The position numbers and the translations under genes are program-made. DNA of 64,000 bases, taken from JAMXLO01 sp963696645 (lineage in GTDB: Bacteria; Pseudomonadota; Alphaproteobacteria; Acetobacterales; Acetobacteraceae). Below are positions 56,090 through 64,000 of the stretch, piece after piece. The stretch covers positions 930,001 through 994,000 of the forward strand of contig CAVOKY010000007.1 in NCBI GenBank assembly GCA_963696645.1, given 5' to 3'. Every line of letters starts with the position of its first letter. Position 1 is the first letter of the stretch. The notes under the pieces were generated by a model. The model ran no database searches. It was not told the origin of the DNA and worked only from the letters and a program-made list of their open reading frames with translations.

Positions 56090-57645
56090 TCCGCATCGGC
56101 GCCCTGCTGTTGATGCTGCTGATCGCGCCCGCGCACGCCCAACCTGTCGCCGCCGCCGGCGGCTTTGACCCGCACCTCGTTACGAACGTTTACGCCACCG
56201 CGCTCGCCTTCATGGCGCCGCGCACCCTGGAGCCCGTGCCGGTATCACAGCTCACCATCTGGGGGCTGCATGGGTTGTCCGCGCTCGATCCGGATCTGAA
56301 CGCAGGACTGAGCGGCGGCCAGCTTCAACTCGCTGCGAAGGATCACATCCTGTTGACCCAGCCGCCGCCCGCGGACAACGACGTGGACGGCTGGGCTGCC
56401 GCGGCGGCGCGAATGGCCAGCGTGGCGGTGGCTGTTTCCGTGCCGGTGCGCCGAGCCAGTACGCAGGGCGTGGTGCAGAGCTTCTTCGACGAGTTGTTCA
56501 ACCATCTCGACCCATATTCGCGCTACGTGCCACCGGGCGACGCGGCCGAGGACCGCGAACGGCGTTCCGGTGACGCCGGTGCAGGCCTGCGCCTGGTGCA
56601 GCGCGGGTCTGCGATCATCGTTGCCGAAGCTATCACGGATGGCCCGGGCGCGCTCGCCGGCATCCGCCCCGGCGATAGCATCGTCGCGGTGGATGGCCAG
56701 CCCGCCCGCGGCGTGGACGCACCCACCGTGATGAGCTGGATCGCCGGCCCAGACGGAACCAGCGTCGTGGTGGCTTGGCGCGACCGCGGCGGGCGTGTGC
56801 GGTCGGCCGAACTTGAGCGTGCGATGGTGCCGCCGGAAACCGTGGTGTCCCAGCGTGTCGGCGACCTGCTGCTGATCCAGATATCCGCCTTCAACCACAG
56901 CACCGACGATCATCTGGCGCGTGCGATCGAGCTTGGCATTGCCGGTACGCATCCGCCGGACGGTATCGTGCTCGACCTGCGCGGCAACCGAGGCGGCCTG
57001 CTGGGCCAAGCGGTGGCAGCGGCCGACATGCTGCTGCAACCCGGCATTGTCGCGATCACCGCCGGACGCGACCCCGAGGCGACACGGATCTGGCGCTCCG
57101 GCACAGCAGAACTGGCGCAGGACATGCCGGTTGTCGTGCTGGTTGACGGCCGGTCGGCCAGCGCGGCGGAAATCCTCGCCGCGGCGCTGGCCGACCGTGG
57201 CCGCGGCGTGGTGGTCGGCAGCTCGACACTTGGCAAGGGCTTGGTGCAGACCATCGCCCCGCTGCCCGACGGCGGCGAGCTGTTCGTAACCTGGAGCCGT
57301 GTGCTGGCGCCGCGGGGCTGGCCGATCCAGGGCCTGGGCGTCCTGCCGCAGGTCTGCACCAGTCTTGGGCAGAACAACCTGCGTATGCAGCTCGCATCGC
57401 TGGCGAACGGCGAGCAGCCGATGGCGGAGGCGCTGGCTATCGAGCGAGCCGCCCGGGCGCCCCTGCCGCCGGCGCAGGTCCTCGCCATACGCAGTGCCTG
57501 CCCGGCCGCCGAGGGCCGCGAACTGGACCTCGACACGGCGCGCACACTGATCCACGACCCCGCCGCCTACGCCGCGGCGCTGTTGCCGACGATCAGGGAC
57601 AGCGGTCAGTTATCGGCGGTCAGCAGTCCGACTGCCAAACGGTGA
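56056..57645 (+). CDS. S41 family C-terminal processing peptidase
   Basis: 529 residues. A signal peptide (IGALLLMLLIAPAHAQ) directs it to the periplasm. The PDZ domain spans about 165-245 (GALAGIRPGDSIVAVDGQPA). The S41 catalytic site has the nucleophile in VDGRSASAAEILAAAL (Ser about 369) and the general base lysine in STLGKGLVQ (Lys about 394). Such proteases trim C-termini of periplasmic proteins. The GTG at 56056 lies inside rnr; later starts are possible but the signal peptide begins only a few residues on, so the true start is near here. Probably co-transcribed with rnr. Confidence 0.92.
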   Translation: MANGETAQIQVIRIGALLLMLLIAPAHAQPVAAAGGFDPHLVTNVYATALAFMAPRTLEPVPVSQLTIWGLHGLSALDPDLNAGLSGGQLQLAAKDHILLTQPPPADNDVDGWAAAAARMASVAVAVSVPVRRASTQGVVQSFFDELFNHLDPYSRYVPPGDAAEDRERRSGDAGAGLRLVQRGSAIIVAEAITDGPGALAGIRPGDSIVAVDGQPARGVDAPTVMSWIAGPDGTSVVVAWRDRGGRVRSAELERAMVPPETVVSQRVGDLLLIQISAFNHSTDDHLARAIELGIAGTHPPDGIVLDLRGNRGGLLGQAVAAADMLLQPGIVAITAGRDPEATRIWRSGTAELAQDMPVVVLVDGRSASAAEILAAALADRGRGVVVGSSTLGKGLVQTIAPLPDGGELFVTWSRVLAPRGWPIQGLGVLPQVCTSLGQNNLRMQLASLANGEQPMAEALAIERAARAPLPPAQVLAIRSACPAAEGRELDLDTARTLIHDPAAYAAALLPTIRDSGQLSAVSSPTAKR

Positions 57646-57802
57646 TGGCAACGCACATCGAAGGCGCAGTGCTTGACCGGCGCTCCGACGACCGAGGCGC
57701 CATCCGCCGCGCCGTCAGCCGCGCAACCAACTGTCAACTACGGCCCCGAACACCCAAGCTCCACTACGACGGTCAAATGAGACATTGCCGAAGGTCACAC
57801 AT

Positions 57803-59343
57803 CAGCACTTCTCATTTTGCCTCAACCCCGTAACGAAGGGGCAGCTTCCCTGCCCCGGCCCGATGATGTTGTTCACGGCCCGAGTGGAGGAGGTCTGGTG
57901 AACGCCAGGGTGCCTAGCAGGTGGTGCCATGACGGGAACACCAGATAGGTGGTGATTGCCCGGAGATGCTGGAAGAACCCCTGACGCGTTCCGGCGGTGC
58001 GCATGGCGGCACGCCAGGCCTGTCCTGCCAGTTCGCAGACGGTGTGGCAGGCGAAGGCCAGCAGGTTGAGTGTGGCGAGCACGGTTGAAAGGTTCTGCCG
58101 GCCGTGCCCGAAATTGTGTTCCAGGTGGTAGCCCTTGGTCTTCAGGGTGTTGAACGCCTCGTTTTCGATTTTCCAGCGCGCCCTGCCGCAGGCGGCCAGT
58201 TCGGCTACGCTGTCGCGGCCCACCGCCAGGTCGGTGATGAAGCTGTTTCGGTAGGTTGCCTTGCCGGCGGGATCGAGGATCTCGATCATGAACCAGTTGA
58301 CCTTCAAGGCGTCGCCGCCGTCGCGCATTGGCACATCGGACAGCCACCGATAGCGATGACGGCCCCATTTGCCGCGGACCTTGACCCGGGTTGTCAGTTC
58401 CTCCAGCGCGACGCCGCTGCGGTATTCCTCAATGGTCTGGTGCGACGCGGGCTTGCAGACGAAGATGAAGTGCGCGCTCGCATCGAGCACCGCCTGGCAG
58501 GTCGGCTGGCGCGAGTACAGATCATCGCCCAGATACACCGGGTTGAGCCGGGCATAGCAGGCGCCATGCGCTGTCAGCCAGCGCCGCATGGCGCGGCTCT
58601 CGCAGTCCTGTTTGTCGTGACCATCCTGCGGGACGATGAATTCCGGCTCCAGCGGCACCGCATGGTTGTGGCCGGGACAGACCAGTGTCGCGGCCAGCAG
58701 GGCGTGATGGTATTCCTCCGTGCCGTTGCCGCGTTTGCGGGTTGAGCAATTCGGACAATGCAGTTCGGTCGAGCAGTAATACTCGGAGCCATCCAGCGCG
58801 ATCAGCATGTGGTCTTTGAGGACACGCAGTTGGTCGATCGCGCCGGACTGCTCCAGTTCGGCGAGCGCGGCGGCGAAGGCAGGGTGGAATTGCTCCGGCT
58901 CAACCGGATCGAGCATGGCGCGGATCTGATTGTCGCAGGGGATCCGATCCATCCCGAACAGGGTCTGGCAGTTGGAGCGCCCCTGACCCGCCGCCAGATG
59001 CCGCTGATGCGCCAGAAACGACGGGCTCTGCATGAAGAACGCGGCGAACGCGGCCATGCCGAAATCGGCCATGGCGTAGGTCGTATTCTGCCCCTGCCGC
59101 TTGTCCGGAAGCGCCAGGCAGCAGCCACGAACGGCAGCGATCAGGTGGTCCGTCGTGCTCACCCCGCCAACGAATCGACAAAGCCGTCGCGCCGGAAGCC
59201 GTCATCCGTCTATCGCCGGCGATTTGACCGGCACTGTTGCATTCCAAACTCAGTCCGGCGCCGTCAGGCTCGCAGCCAACCCGCTGCCATGACCCGATTG
59301 AGCCCTCGCATCCACCATGCTCGGGGCAAAATGAGAAGTGCTG
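57803..59343 (-). mobile_element. Insertion sequence (IS4/ISNCY-like) with 9-bp target duplication
   Basis: 1541 bp. The ends are perfect or near-perfect inverted repeats beginning CAGCACTTCTCATTTTGCC. The target GTCACACAT is duplicated at 57794-57802 and 59344-59352. It carries a single transposase gene on the minus strand. The right end lies 41 bp before the gluQ start. Confidence 0.95.
57873..59162 (-). CDS. DDE transposase of the 1541-bp insertion sequence
   Basis: 429 residues, frame intact. The N-terminal part has MADFGMAAFAAFFMQSPSFL. Then DHMLIALDGSEYYCSTEL (likely first catalytic Asp), a cysteine cluster CPNCSTRKRGNG, PVYLGDDLYSRQPTC (second Asp), and GRARWKIENEAFNTLKTKGY with the Y-(x)-K/E-type signature expected near the catalytic glutamate of IS4-like enzymes. 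Relatives are usually annotated as ISNCY or IS4 family; I cannot decide by eye. Since ORF, inverted repeats and target duplication are all intact, the element may be active. Confidence 0.88.
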   Translation of the reverse strand: MSTTDHLIAAVRGCCLALPDKRQGQNTTYAMADFGMAAFAAFFMQSPSFLAHQRHLAAGQGRSNCQTLFGMDRIPCDNQIRAMLDPVEPEQFHPAFAAALAELEQSGAIDQLRVLKDHMLIALDGSEYYCSTELHCPNCSTRKRGNGTEEYHHALLAATLVCPGHNHAVPLEPEFIVPQDGHDKQDCESRAMRRWLTAHGACYARLNPVYLGDDLYSRQPTCQAVLDASAHFIFVCKPASHQTIEEYRSGVALEELTTRVKVRGKWGRHRYRWLSDVPMRDGGDALKVNWFMIEILDPAGKATYRNSFITDLAVGRDSVAELAACGRARWKIENEAFNTLKTKGYHLEHNFGHGRQNLSTVLATLNLLAFACHTVCELAGQAWRAAMRTAGTRQGFFQHLRAITTYLVFPSWHHLLGTLAFTRPPPLGP

Positions 59344-59384
59344 GTCACACATTCTGCCGCTTGCCATTATATGCTGGCTTCCAC

Positions 59385-60236
59385 ATGTCCATCGTCACCC
59401 GCTTCGCCCCCAGCCCAACCGGCTACCTCCACCTCGGCCACGCATTCAGCGCTCTGTTCGCCTGGCATCGCGCGCCCCCCGCTGGCGGACGGTTCCTGCT
59501 GCGAATCGAAGACATCGACCCCGGACGCTGCCGCCCGGAATTCGCCGCCGCGATCCGGCAGGATCTGGCATGGCTGGGCCTCGACTGGGATGGCGAGGTT
59601 CGCGTGCAGTCGCAACACCTGGCGGAGTATCGCGCGGTGCTGAACACGCTATCGGCGCGCGGTCTGCTATATCCGTGCTTCTGCACCCGCGCCGACATCC
59701 AGCGCGAAATCCAGCAATCGGCTGGCGCCCCGCACGCACCGGACGGAGCGCCGCTGTATCCCGGCACCTGCCGAGCCCTGTCGCCGGACCAACGCGCATC
59801 GCGTATCGCAGCAGGGGAGCGCTGCGCACTACGGCTCGACATGCGGCACGCGCTCGCCGATGTGGGCCACGCGCTGAGCTTCGAGGAGGTTGGCGAAGGA
59901 ACGGTGGCATGTCGGCCGGAACAGTTCGGTGACGTGGTGCTGGCGCGCAAGGATGCGCCGGCCAGCTATCATCTGTGCGTGACGCACGACGATGCGGTGC
60001 AGGACGTGACCCTGGTGACGCGCGCGGTGGACCTGAAACCCGCGACCCATCTTCACCGGCTGTTGCAGACGCTGATGGGCTGGCCGGCACCCGCGTATGC
60101 GCACCACAGGCTGCTCACCGACGCGACCGGCCGTCGCCTGGCGAAGCGCGACCGTGCAGCGACCTTGCGCGATCTGCGCGCCGAGGGACGCTCGCCGGCG
60201 GAGGTGCGTGAACTGGCGCTCAAAGCAGCCGGCTGA
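59385..60236 (+). CDS. gluQ: Glutamyl-Q tRNA(Asp) synthetase
   Basis: 283 residues, shortened class I synthetase lacking the anticodon-binding domain. It glutamylates queuosine in tRNA(Asp). Signatures: VTRFAPSPTGYLHLGHAFSA with the HxGH motif, LRIEDIDPGRC, YPCFCTRADIQ with zinc-type cysteines, SYHLCVTHDDAVQDVTLVTR, and RRLAKRDRAATL in place of KMSKS. The IS inserted 41 bp upstream probably separated it from its original promoter, so present expression may depend on the IS or on residual sequence. Confidence 0.94.
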   Translation: MSIVTRFAPSPTGYLHLGHAFSALFAWHRAPPAGGRFLLRIEDIDPGRCRPEFAAAIRQDLAWLGLDWDGEVRVQSQHLAEYRAVLNTLSARGLLYPCFCTRADIQREIQQSAGAPHAPDGAPLYPGTCRALSPDQRASRIAAGERCALRLDMRHALADVGHALSFEEVGEGTVACRPEQFGDVVLARKDAPASYHLCVTHDDAVQDVTLVTRAVDLKPATHLHRLLQTLMGWPAPAYAHHRLLTDATGRRLAKRDRAATLRDLRAEGRSPAEVRELALKAAG

Positions 60237-60633
60237 ACCAGCCCTTCTTCTGCGGCGAAGTCAGCGGCGTATAGCCGGGTGGCGGCGCCCAGTTCATCAA
60301 CGCATCGACGAAGCCCGGCGAGGCCGACAGCATCCCGGAACTCTCGTTGATCAGCGTGCGGATATGTTCCGTCGCGGGCGGCCCGGCCTCGTCCACCAGG
60401 GCATCCTGACCCGGGCTGCCCGCTGCCTGGTCCGGCTGCTGTCCAACCGCGGGGCGCGCCAACACGCCGGGAAGCGTGGGCCGCAACCCCAGGTCGGGCG
60501 GCGCGGAGAGCGGCATCCGCGAAGCCGCGATGGTCTGCGCCGCATCGCGGTCGAGCCCGAAATTACGGCTCAAGCCGTTGTCAGTGGAGCAGGCCGCCAG
60601 CAGCAGGGCGATCATTGGCAGGCAGCAGCGCAT
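60220..60633 (-). CDS. Small lipoprotein, DUF3035-like
   Basis: 137 residues with a lipoprotein signal (LPMIALLLAACS, cysteine at about residue 15). Then ASRMPLSAPPDLGLRPTLPG, the family's characteristic proline-rich block, and a C-terminal PPPGYTPLTSPQKKGWFSRL. DUF3035 proteins are small alphaproteobacterial outer-membrane lipoproteins of unknown role. The 3' end overlaps that of gluQ by 17 bp (convergent). Confidence 0.82.
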   Translation of the reverse strand: MRCCLPMIALLLAACSTDNGLSRNFGLDRDAAQTIAASRMPLSAPPDLGLRPTLPGVLARPAVGQQPDQAAGSPGQDALVDEAGPPATEHIRTLINESSGMLSASPGFVDALMNWAPPPGYTPLTSPQKKGWFSRLL

Positions 60634-60682
60634 TCAGTCCTCCCGGTTTGGTGCGAGCTTCTGCCAGAGCGGGGAAATCCTG

Positions 60683-61750
60683 TCACGCCGAACCCAGGCG
60701 CGGCAGGACCCGCAGCGCGTTTGCACGATCGATCGCCTTCAGGTCGTCGGCGCCGAAATGGGCGGCAAGACCTTTCGCGGTTTCCGCCCCGGTGCGGTAC
60801 GGATAATCGGTACCGAACACGATCTGCGAGGTAGGCACCAGCTCCGCCAACGCCCGAATCGTTACCGCATTGGCGACTTGCGCGGTATCGTAATAGAAAC
60901 GCCGCAGCTGACCATCGACCATTTCGCGGGTGAATTTCCCCTTGTAGGGCGGCGTGTTCACCATCTGGATCTCAAGCCGTTCGGCGACTGCGGTCAGCAC
61001 ACCACCACCGTGCGAGAAGATGAAGTTGATGTCGCCATAGCGTTGCGCGGCGCCGCTGAAGATCAGGCTGACGATGCTGCGCGTTGTGTCGGCGCCATAT
61101 TCCACCGGCGCATCCGACACACCCTGCACCAGATTGACGCAGCAATTGGCTACGGTCGGGTGGGTATACACAGTCGCCTTGCGCCGGTTCAGTTCGTCGA
61201 ACACCGGCGTGAACTGCGGATAACCGAGCCATTTGTCGCCGTAGCTGGTCATCATGCCTATGCCGTCAACCTTCAGCGTGTCCAACACGTAGTCGATTTC
61301 CTTCAGGCTTTCGTCGATGTACGGCATCGGCAGCATGGCGAACACGCCGAAACGCCCCGGATGATCGTTCGCAAGCTGCCTGGCGTATTCGTTCGACTCG
61401 CGCGCGACGCGGGCCGCCTCGGCGGCGGGCAGGAAGCCAACCTGCGGCGTGGTCGGTGAGACAACGGCGGTGGCGATGCCGCCCTGATCCATATCCTCGA
61501 TTGAACGTTGCGGCGTCCAGGCCAACAGCGGCGGGTTATCGAGCTTTGCTCGCTTCAGTGCGGCGAGCCATACCGGCGGAACGATGTGATGATGCACGTC
61601 GATGCGGTGCGGCGGCGCGTCCTCGGCGCGCACACTGGTCGTCGCAAGTACCGCCGCTGTGCCGGCAAGGAATCCGCGGCGGCTCAGGGCAATCGGGTCG
61701 CAGCAGTGGCACCGAGCGACAAGGCTGCGGCGATTGCGTATGTGCATCAT
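60683..61750 (-). CDS. Tat-exported metal-dependent hydrolase (amidohydrolase PF04909)
   Basis: About 355 residues. A twin-arginine signal, ALSRRGFLAGTAAVLATTSV, follows a short N-terminal tail. The hydrolase domain begins HRIDVHHHIVPPVW with the HxH metal motif. Later come THPTVANCCVNLVQG, FSHGGGVLTAVAERLE (barrel histidine) and IVFGTDYPYRTG (conserved Asp). ATG at 61750 was chosen because AGGGGAAA lies just upstream; an ATG at 61774 lacks this. A periplasmic form of the ACMSD-like family is less common. It is followed by no obvious partner. Confidence 0.9.
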   Translation of the reverse strand: MMHIRNRRSLVARCHCCDPIALSRRGFLAGTAAVLATTSVRAEDAPPHRIDVHHHIVPPVWLAALKRAKLDNPPLLAWTPQRSIEDMDQGGIATAVVSPTTPQVGFLPAAEAARVARESNEYARQLANDHPGRFGVFAMLPMPYIDESLKEIDYVLDTLKVDGIGMMTSYGDKWLGYPQFTPVFDELNRRKATVYTHPTVANCCVNLVQGVSDAPVEYGADTTRSIVSLIFSGAAQRYGDINFIFSHGGGVLTAVAERLEIQMVNTPPYKGKFTREMVDGQLRRFYYDTAQVANAVTIRALAELVPTSQIVFGTDYPYRTGAETAKGLAAHFGADDLKAIDRANALRVLPRLGSA

Positions 61751-61858
61751 GGCGTTTCCCCTATCGTGTATCATTTTTGTGCATGAATCCGGGCCCGGAC
61801 CAGCCGGGCCATCACGGCGGAGGTGATGGGCAAATCGAACAGGATCATCGTGTCGCGC

Positions 61859-63103
61859 CTACGGCACGGCTGCGGAATACGGATAGATCAGTTTGCCCGA
61901 CCTGAACGCGTCCGGCAGCAGCACGACTTCGGTCGCGGGATCCTTGAACTGCGCGAGATCGTTCCCCTTGATCCCCTGGAACTGCGTCCAGATGATCCTT
62001 GGCGCCGCCCACTCGCCATTCTTGCCAAACGCCACATCACCGATGATCGTCTTGAAGGTGTGGCTACGGAAGTAATCCGCCAGCTTGTCGTCATCGATGC
62101 TCTTGGTACCCTCAATCGCCTCGGCCAGAAGCTGCATCCGCGCGTAAGCCCATGGCGGCAGGAAGTAGCCCAACGGATCCACGCCCGCGGCCTGCGCTTT
62201 CGCCTGATAGCGACTGAGGAATTCCAATACGCCGGGAAACTGCAGAGTCGGTGCCGGCACCCAGTTCTCATTGGTGACGATGCCATTCAGCAACGGCCCA
62301 AGCTGCGTCTTCAGCGCGGTGGTCTGCACCCCGACCATGCTGCCGCCGAACAGCTTCGCGGTCAGACCGATTTCATGCACCGCCCTCAGGATGCCGGCGG
62401 TATCGGGCGGATACGACGCGATATAGATGACATCGGGATCGGTCGCGCGCACCGCACGCACGATTGGCGAGTAGTCAGTCGTGGTCGGCGGATAGGTGCC
62501 GTCATAGACAATCCTGAGCCCGGCCGCCTTGGCGTTGTCACGCGCGCCATCCGAGGCATTGCGCGCGAATTCCGCATCGGCCGCGACAATGGCGATGGTC
62601 TGGGGTTTTGGGCTCTGCGCCATCGCAAGGTCGAAATAGCCCTGCGAGAACGCGTGCTTCGGATCAGGCCCGGTCGGCAGCATGGAGAAGTAGCGCGGAT
62701 AGTGAAACTCGCTGTTGACCGCCAGGCAGAACAGGCTGACGAACAGCTTGTTGTGGGCCATGGCGACGGGCATCGCCGGCGCGACCATATTCGTCGAATA
62801 GCCCGACATGATCAGGTCGACATGATCGACATCGAGCAGCTTGGTGTAGATACCGGGCACGTTCGCGGCATTGCTCTGGTTGTCATAGAATACCAGATTC
62901 ACCGGCCGGCCCAGCAGTCCGCCCTTGGCATTAACCTCGTCCGCCCAGATCTGTTCCGCCACCAGCCCCGACTTGCCCACCACGGCGAGCCCGCCGGTCA
63001 GCGCTTCGGCGAAGCCGATGGTGACCGGTTCCGCGGCGCGTACTGCTGCTGGCAAGCCGGCAAGCAGCGCCGCCGCAAGCAGCGCAACCGTTCCTGGACG
63101 CAT
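61859..63103 (-). CDS. Branched-chain-amino-acid-type ABC transporter substrate-binding protein
   Basis: 414 residues. The signal peptide is TVALLAAALLAGLPAAVRAA. The mature part is a type I periplasmic fold: PVTIGFAEALTGGLAVVGKS, WADEVNAKGGLLGRPVNLVF, YDNQSNAANVPGIYTKLLD, a central IAIVAADAEFARNASDGARD, and DVIYIASYPPDTAGILRAV. LivJ-like proteins of this kind bind amino acids, amides or aromatic acids. No permease or ATPase gene is adjacent, so it may be an orphan or partner a distant transporter. It lies about 110 bp upstream of the amidohydrolase on the same strand. Confidence 0.92.
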   Translation of the reverse strand: MRPGTVALLAAALLAGLPAAVRAAEPVTIGFAEALTGGLAVVGKSGLVAEQIWADEVNAKGGLLGRPVNLVFYDNQSNAANVPGIYTKLLDVDHVDLIMSGYSTNMVAPAMPVAMAHNKLFVSLFCLAVNSEFHYPRYFSMLPTGPDPKHAFSQGYFDLAMAQSPKPQTIAIVAADAEFARNASDGARDNAKAAGLRIVYDGTYPPTTTDYSPIVRAVRATDPDVIYIASYPPDTAGILRAVHEIGLTAKLFGGSMVGVQTTALKTQLGPLLNGIVTNENWVPAPTLQFPGVLEFLSRYQAKAQAAGVDPLGYFLPPWAYARMQLLAEAIEGTKSIDDDKLADYFRSHTFKTIIGDVAFGKNGEWAAPRIIWTQFQGIKGNDLAQFKDPATEVVLLPDAFRSGKLIYPYSAAVP

Positions 63104-63165
63104 TGTTGTTTCCCCCTCGCCTCGCGTGGCACAGTCCATCCTATCCAACCGATCGAGGTCACACC

Positions 63166-64000
63166 ATGGCGAATGGCATGCATTGGGTCGGCACCTGGGC
63201 CACGGCTCCCGCACCTGCCGAAGGCGCTGCGTTCAGCAATCAGACTTTGCGCATGAACGTCCGCATCAGCATTGGCGGCGACACGCTGCGCGTGCGTCTC
63301 TCGAACGCCTACGGTACTCGGCCGCTGGTTATCGGCTCGGCGCAGATCGACCGGCGAGCAAGCGGCGCAGGCATCGTGCCCGGCGCCGGACGAGCGCTGA
63401 CGTTCGGCGGCGAAAGCACCGCCAGCATCGCCGCTGGCGCCTTGGCGGTCAGCGACCCGGTTGACATGCGCGTGGCGCCGCTGACGGATGTGACAATCAG
63501 CATTTATCTTCCCGGCGACGTGCCGGTGAGTTTCGGCATTACCGGCCGTTATGCGCGCCAGACAAACTACGTGTCACCGCCTGGGGACTTCACCTGGTCG
63601 GATGTAATGCCGGTCGGCCGGCTGACCGACGATTGGTACTTCGTCAACGGCATCGACGTTGCATCGCCTGCCAGCACCGGTGGTATCGTTGCACTTGGCG
63701 ACTCATTGACCGATGCAAACATCTCCACCCACGATGCGTTCTGCCGCTGGCCCGATCAGCTTGCGCGTCGGTTATGCGCACGCGCCGGAGGTCGCGCCCT
63801 GGGTGTGATGAACCAGGGGCTCGGTGGCAACCGCATCCTGCACGATATCCGCGGCGACAGCGGCCTGCGCCGGTTCGATCGCGACGTCCTGGCACAGCCC
63901 GGCGTCACCCATGTCATCGTGATGCTGGGCACCAACGACCTGCGCAACCGCTGGGCCAAGCCGGAGGAGGAAGTGACCGCCGAACAGATGATTGCCGGCC
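63166..64000 (+). CDS. SGNH/GDSL hydrolase, cut by the window end
   Basis: At least 278 residues. An N-terminal beta-rich region starts GMHWVGTWATAPAPAEG. The hydrolase domain follows with block I GIVALGDSLTDANIS (nucleophile Ser), block II MNQGLGGNRILHD (Gly) and block III VIVMLGTNDLRNRW (Asn). The final block with the Asp-His pair is beyond the window. Members are esterases acting on acetylated sugars or lipids. No signal peptide is seen. Divergent from the binding-protein gene with 62 bp between starts. Confidence 0.92.
   Translation, partial: MANGMHWVGTWATAPAPAEGAAFSNQTLRMNVRISIGGDTLRVRLSNAYGTRPLVIGSAQIDRRASGAGIVPGAGRALTFGGESTASIAAGALAVSDPVDMRVAPLTDVTISIYLPGDVPVSFGITGRYARQTNYVSPPGDFTWSDVMPVGRLTDDWYFVNGIDVASPASTGGIVALGDSLTDANISTHDAFCRWPDQLARRLCARAGGRALGVMNQGLGGNRILHDIRGDSGLRRFDRDVLAQPGVTHVIVMLGTNDLRNRWAKPEEEVTAEQMIAG

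Noticed and set aside
1..64000. CRISPR array
   Set aside because: No run of evenly spaced short direct repeats was seen anywhere, and there are no cas-like genes.

Overview
This is a GC-rich bacterial segment that fits an alphaproteobacterium, most likely in the Rhodospirillales/Acetobacteraceae. The taxon is inferred from an NDUFS4-like complex I accessory protein, DUF3035, DUF1488, DUF192, GxxExxY and CO-dehydrogenase-type (Cox) maturation genes, and from the strong third-position G/C preference. No rRNA and no CRISPR array were seen. Three tRNA genes lie together at 33.2-34.8 kb.

Layout. 0-7 kb: a minus-strand catabolic/uptake operon (DUF3237, 3-hydroxyisobutyrate dehydrogenase-type enzyme, acyl-CoA synthetase, two tandem solute-binding proteins, a double-domain ABC permease). 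7-19.7 kb: housekeeping and accessory genes, including a serine hydrolase, ChaB, an orphan BrnA-like antitoxin, GxxExxY, a stand-alone EF-G, a DUF1800/DUF1501 pair, a Cache-PAS-GGDEF-EAL protein, an SDR and PanC. 20-25 kb: a LysR regulator divergent from NmrA-like and DoxX-like genes, and an ISAzo13-type transposase. 25-35 kb: RlpA, an M20 hydrolase, an amidohydrolase, then an island flanked by a 260-bp direct repeat. The island holds a restriction-modification operon broken by an IS630 and an IS1182 element. 35-39.5 kb: a large DUF6345-like gene split by a second copy of the same IS1182 element. 39.6-42.2 kb: a translationally coupled operon (PEP mutase/isocitrate lyase family, histone-deacetylase family, DUF192). 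42.4-54 kb: an antiporter followed by Cox-type accessory genes (coxG, coxD, coxE, two XdhC-like, a molybdopterin-binding/MobA fusion, one unknown), with ChaC, a VapB-like fragment and an intact chemoreceptor in between. 54-64 kb: RNase R, an S41 peptidase, an IS with 9-bp target duplication beside gluQ, a DUF3035 lipoprotein, an amidohydrolase, a branched-chain-amino-acid-type binding protein and an SGNH hydrolase cut by the window edge.

Two themes stand out. First, three IS insertions all used CTAG targets, and removing them on paper restores an R-M operon and one long ORF exactly. Second, almost every ORF between 42.4 and 53.9 kb, except the chemoreceptor and the VapB-like fragment, carries frequent single-base insertions, mostly an extra C after a G. 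The encoded protein stays well conserved across the changing frames. That pattern points to consensus error more than to ordinary gene decay, and it should be settled before any of these genes is called a pseudogene.
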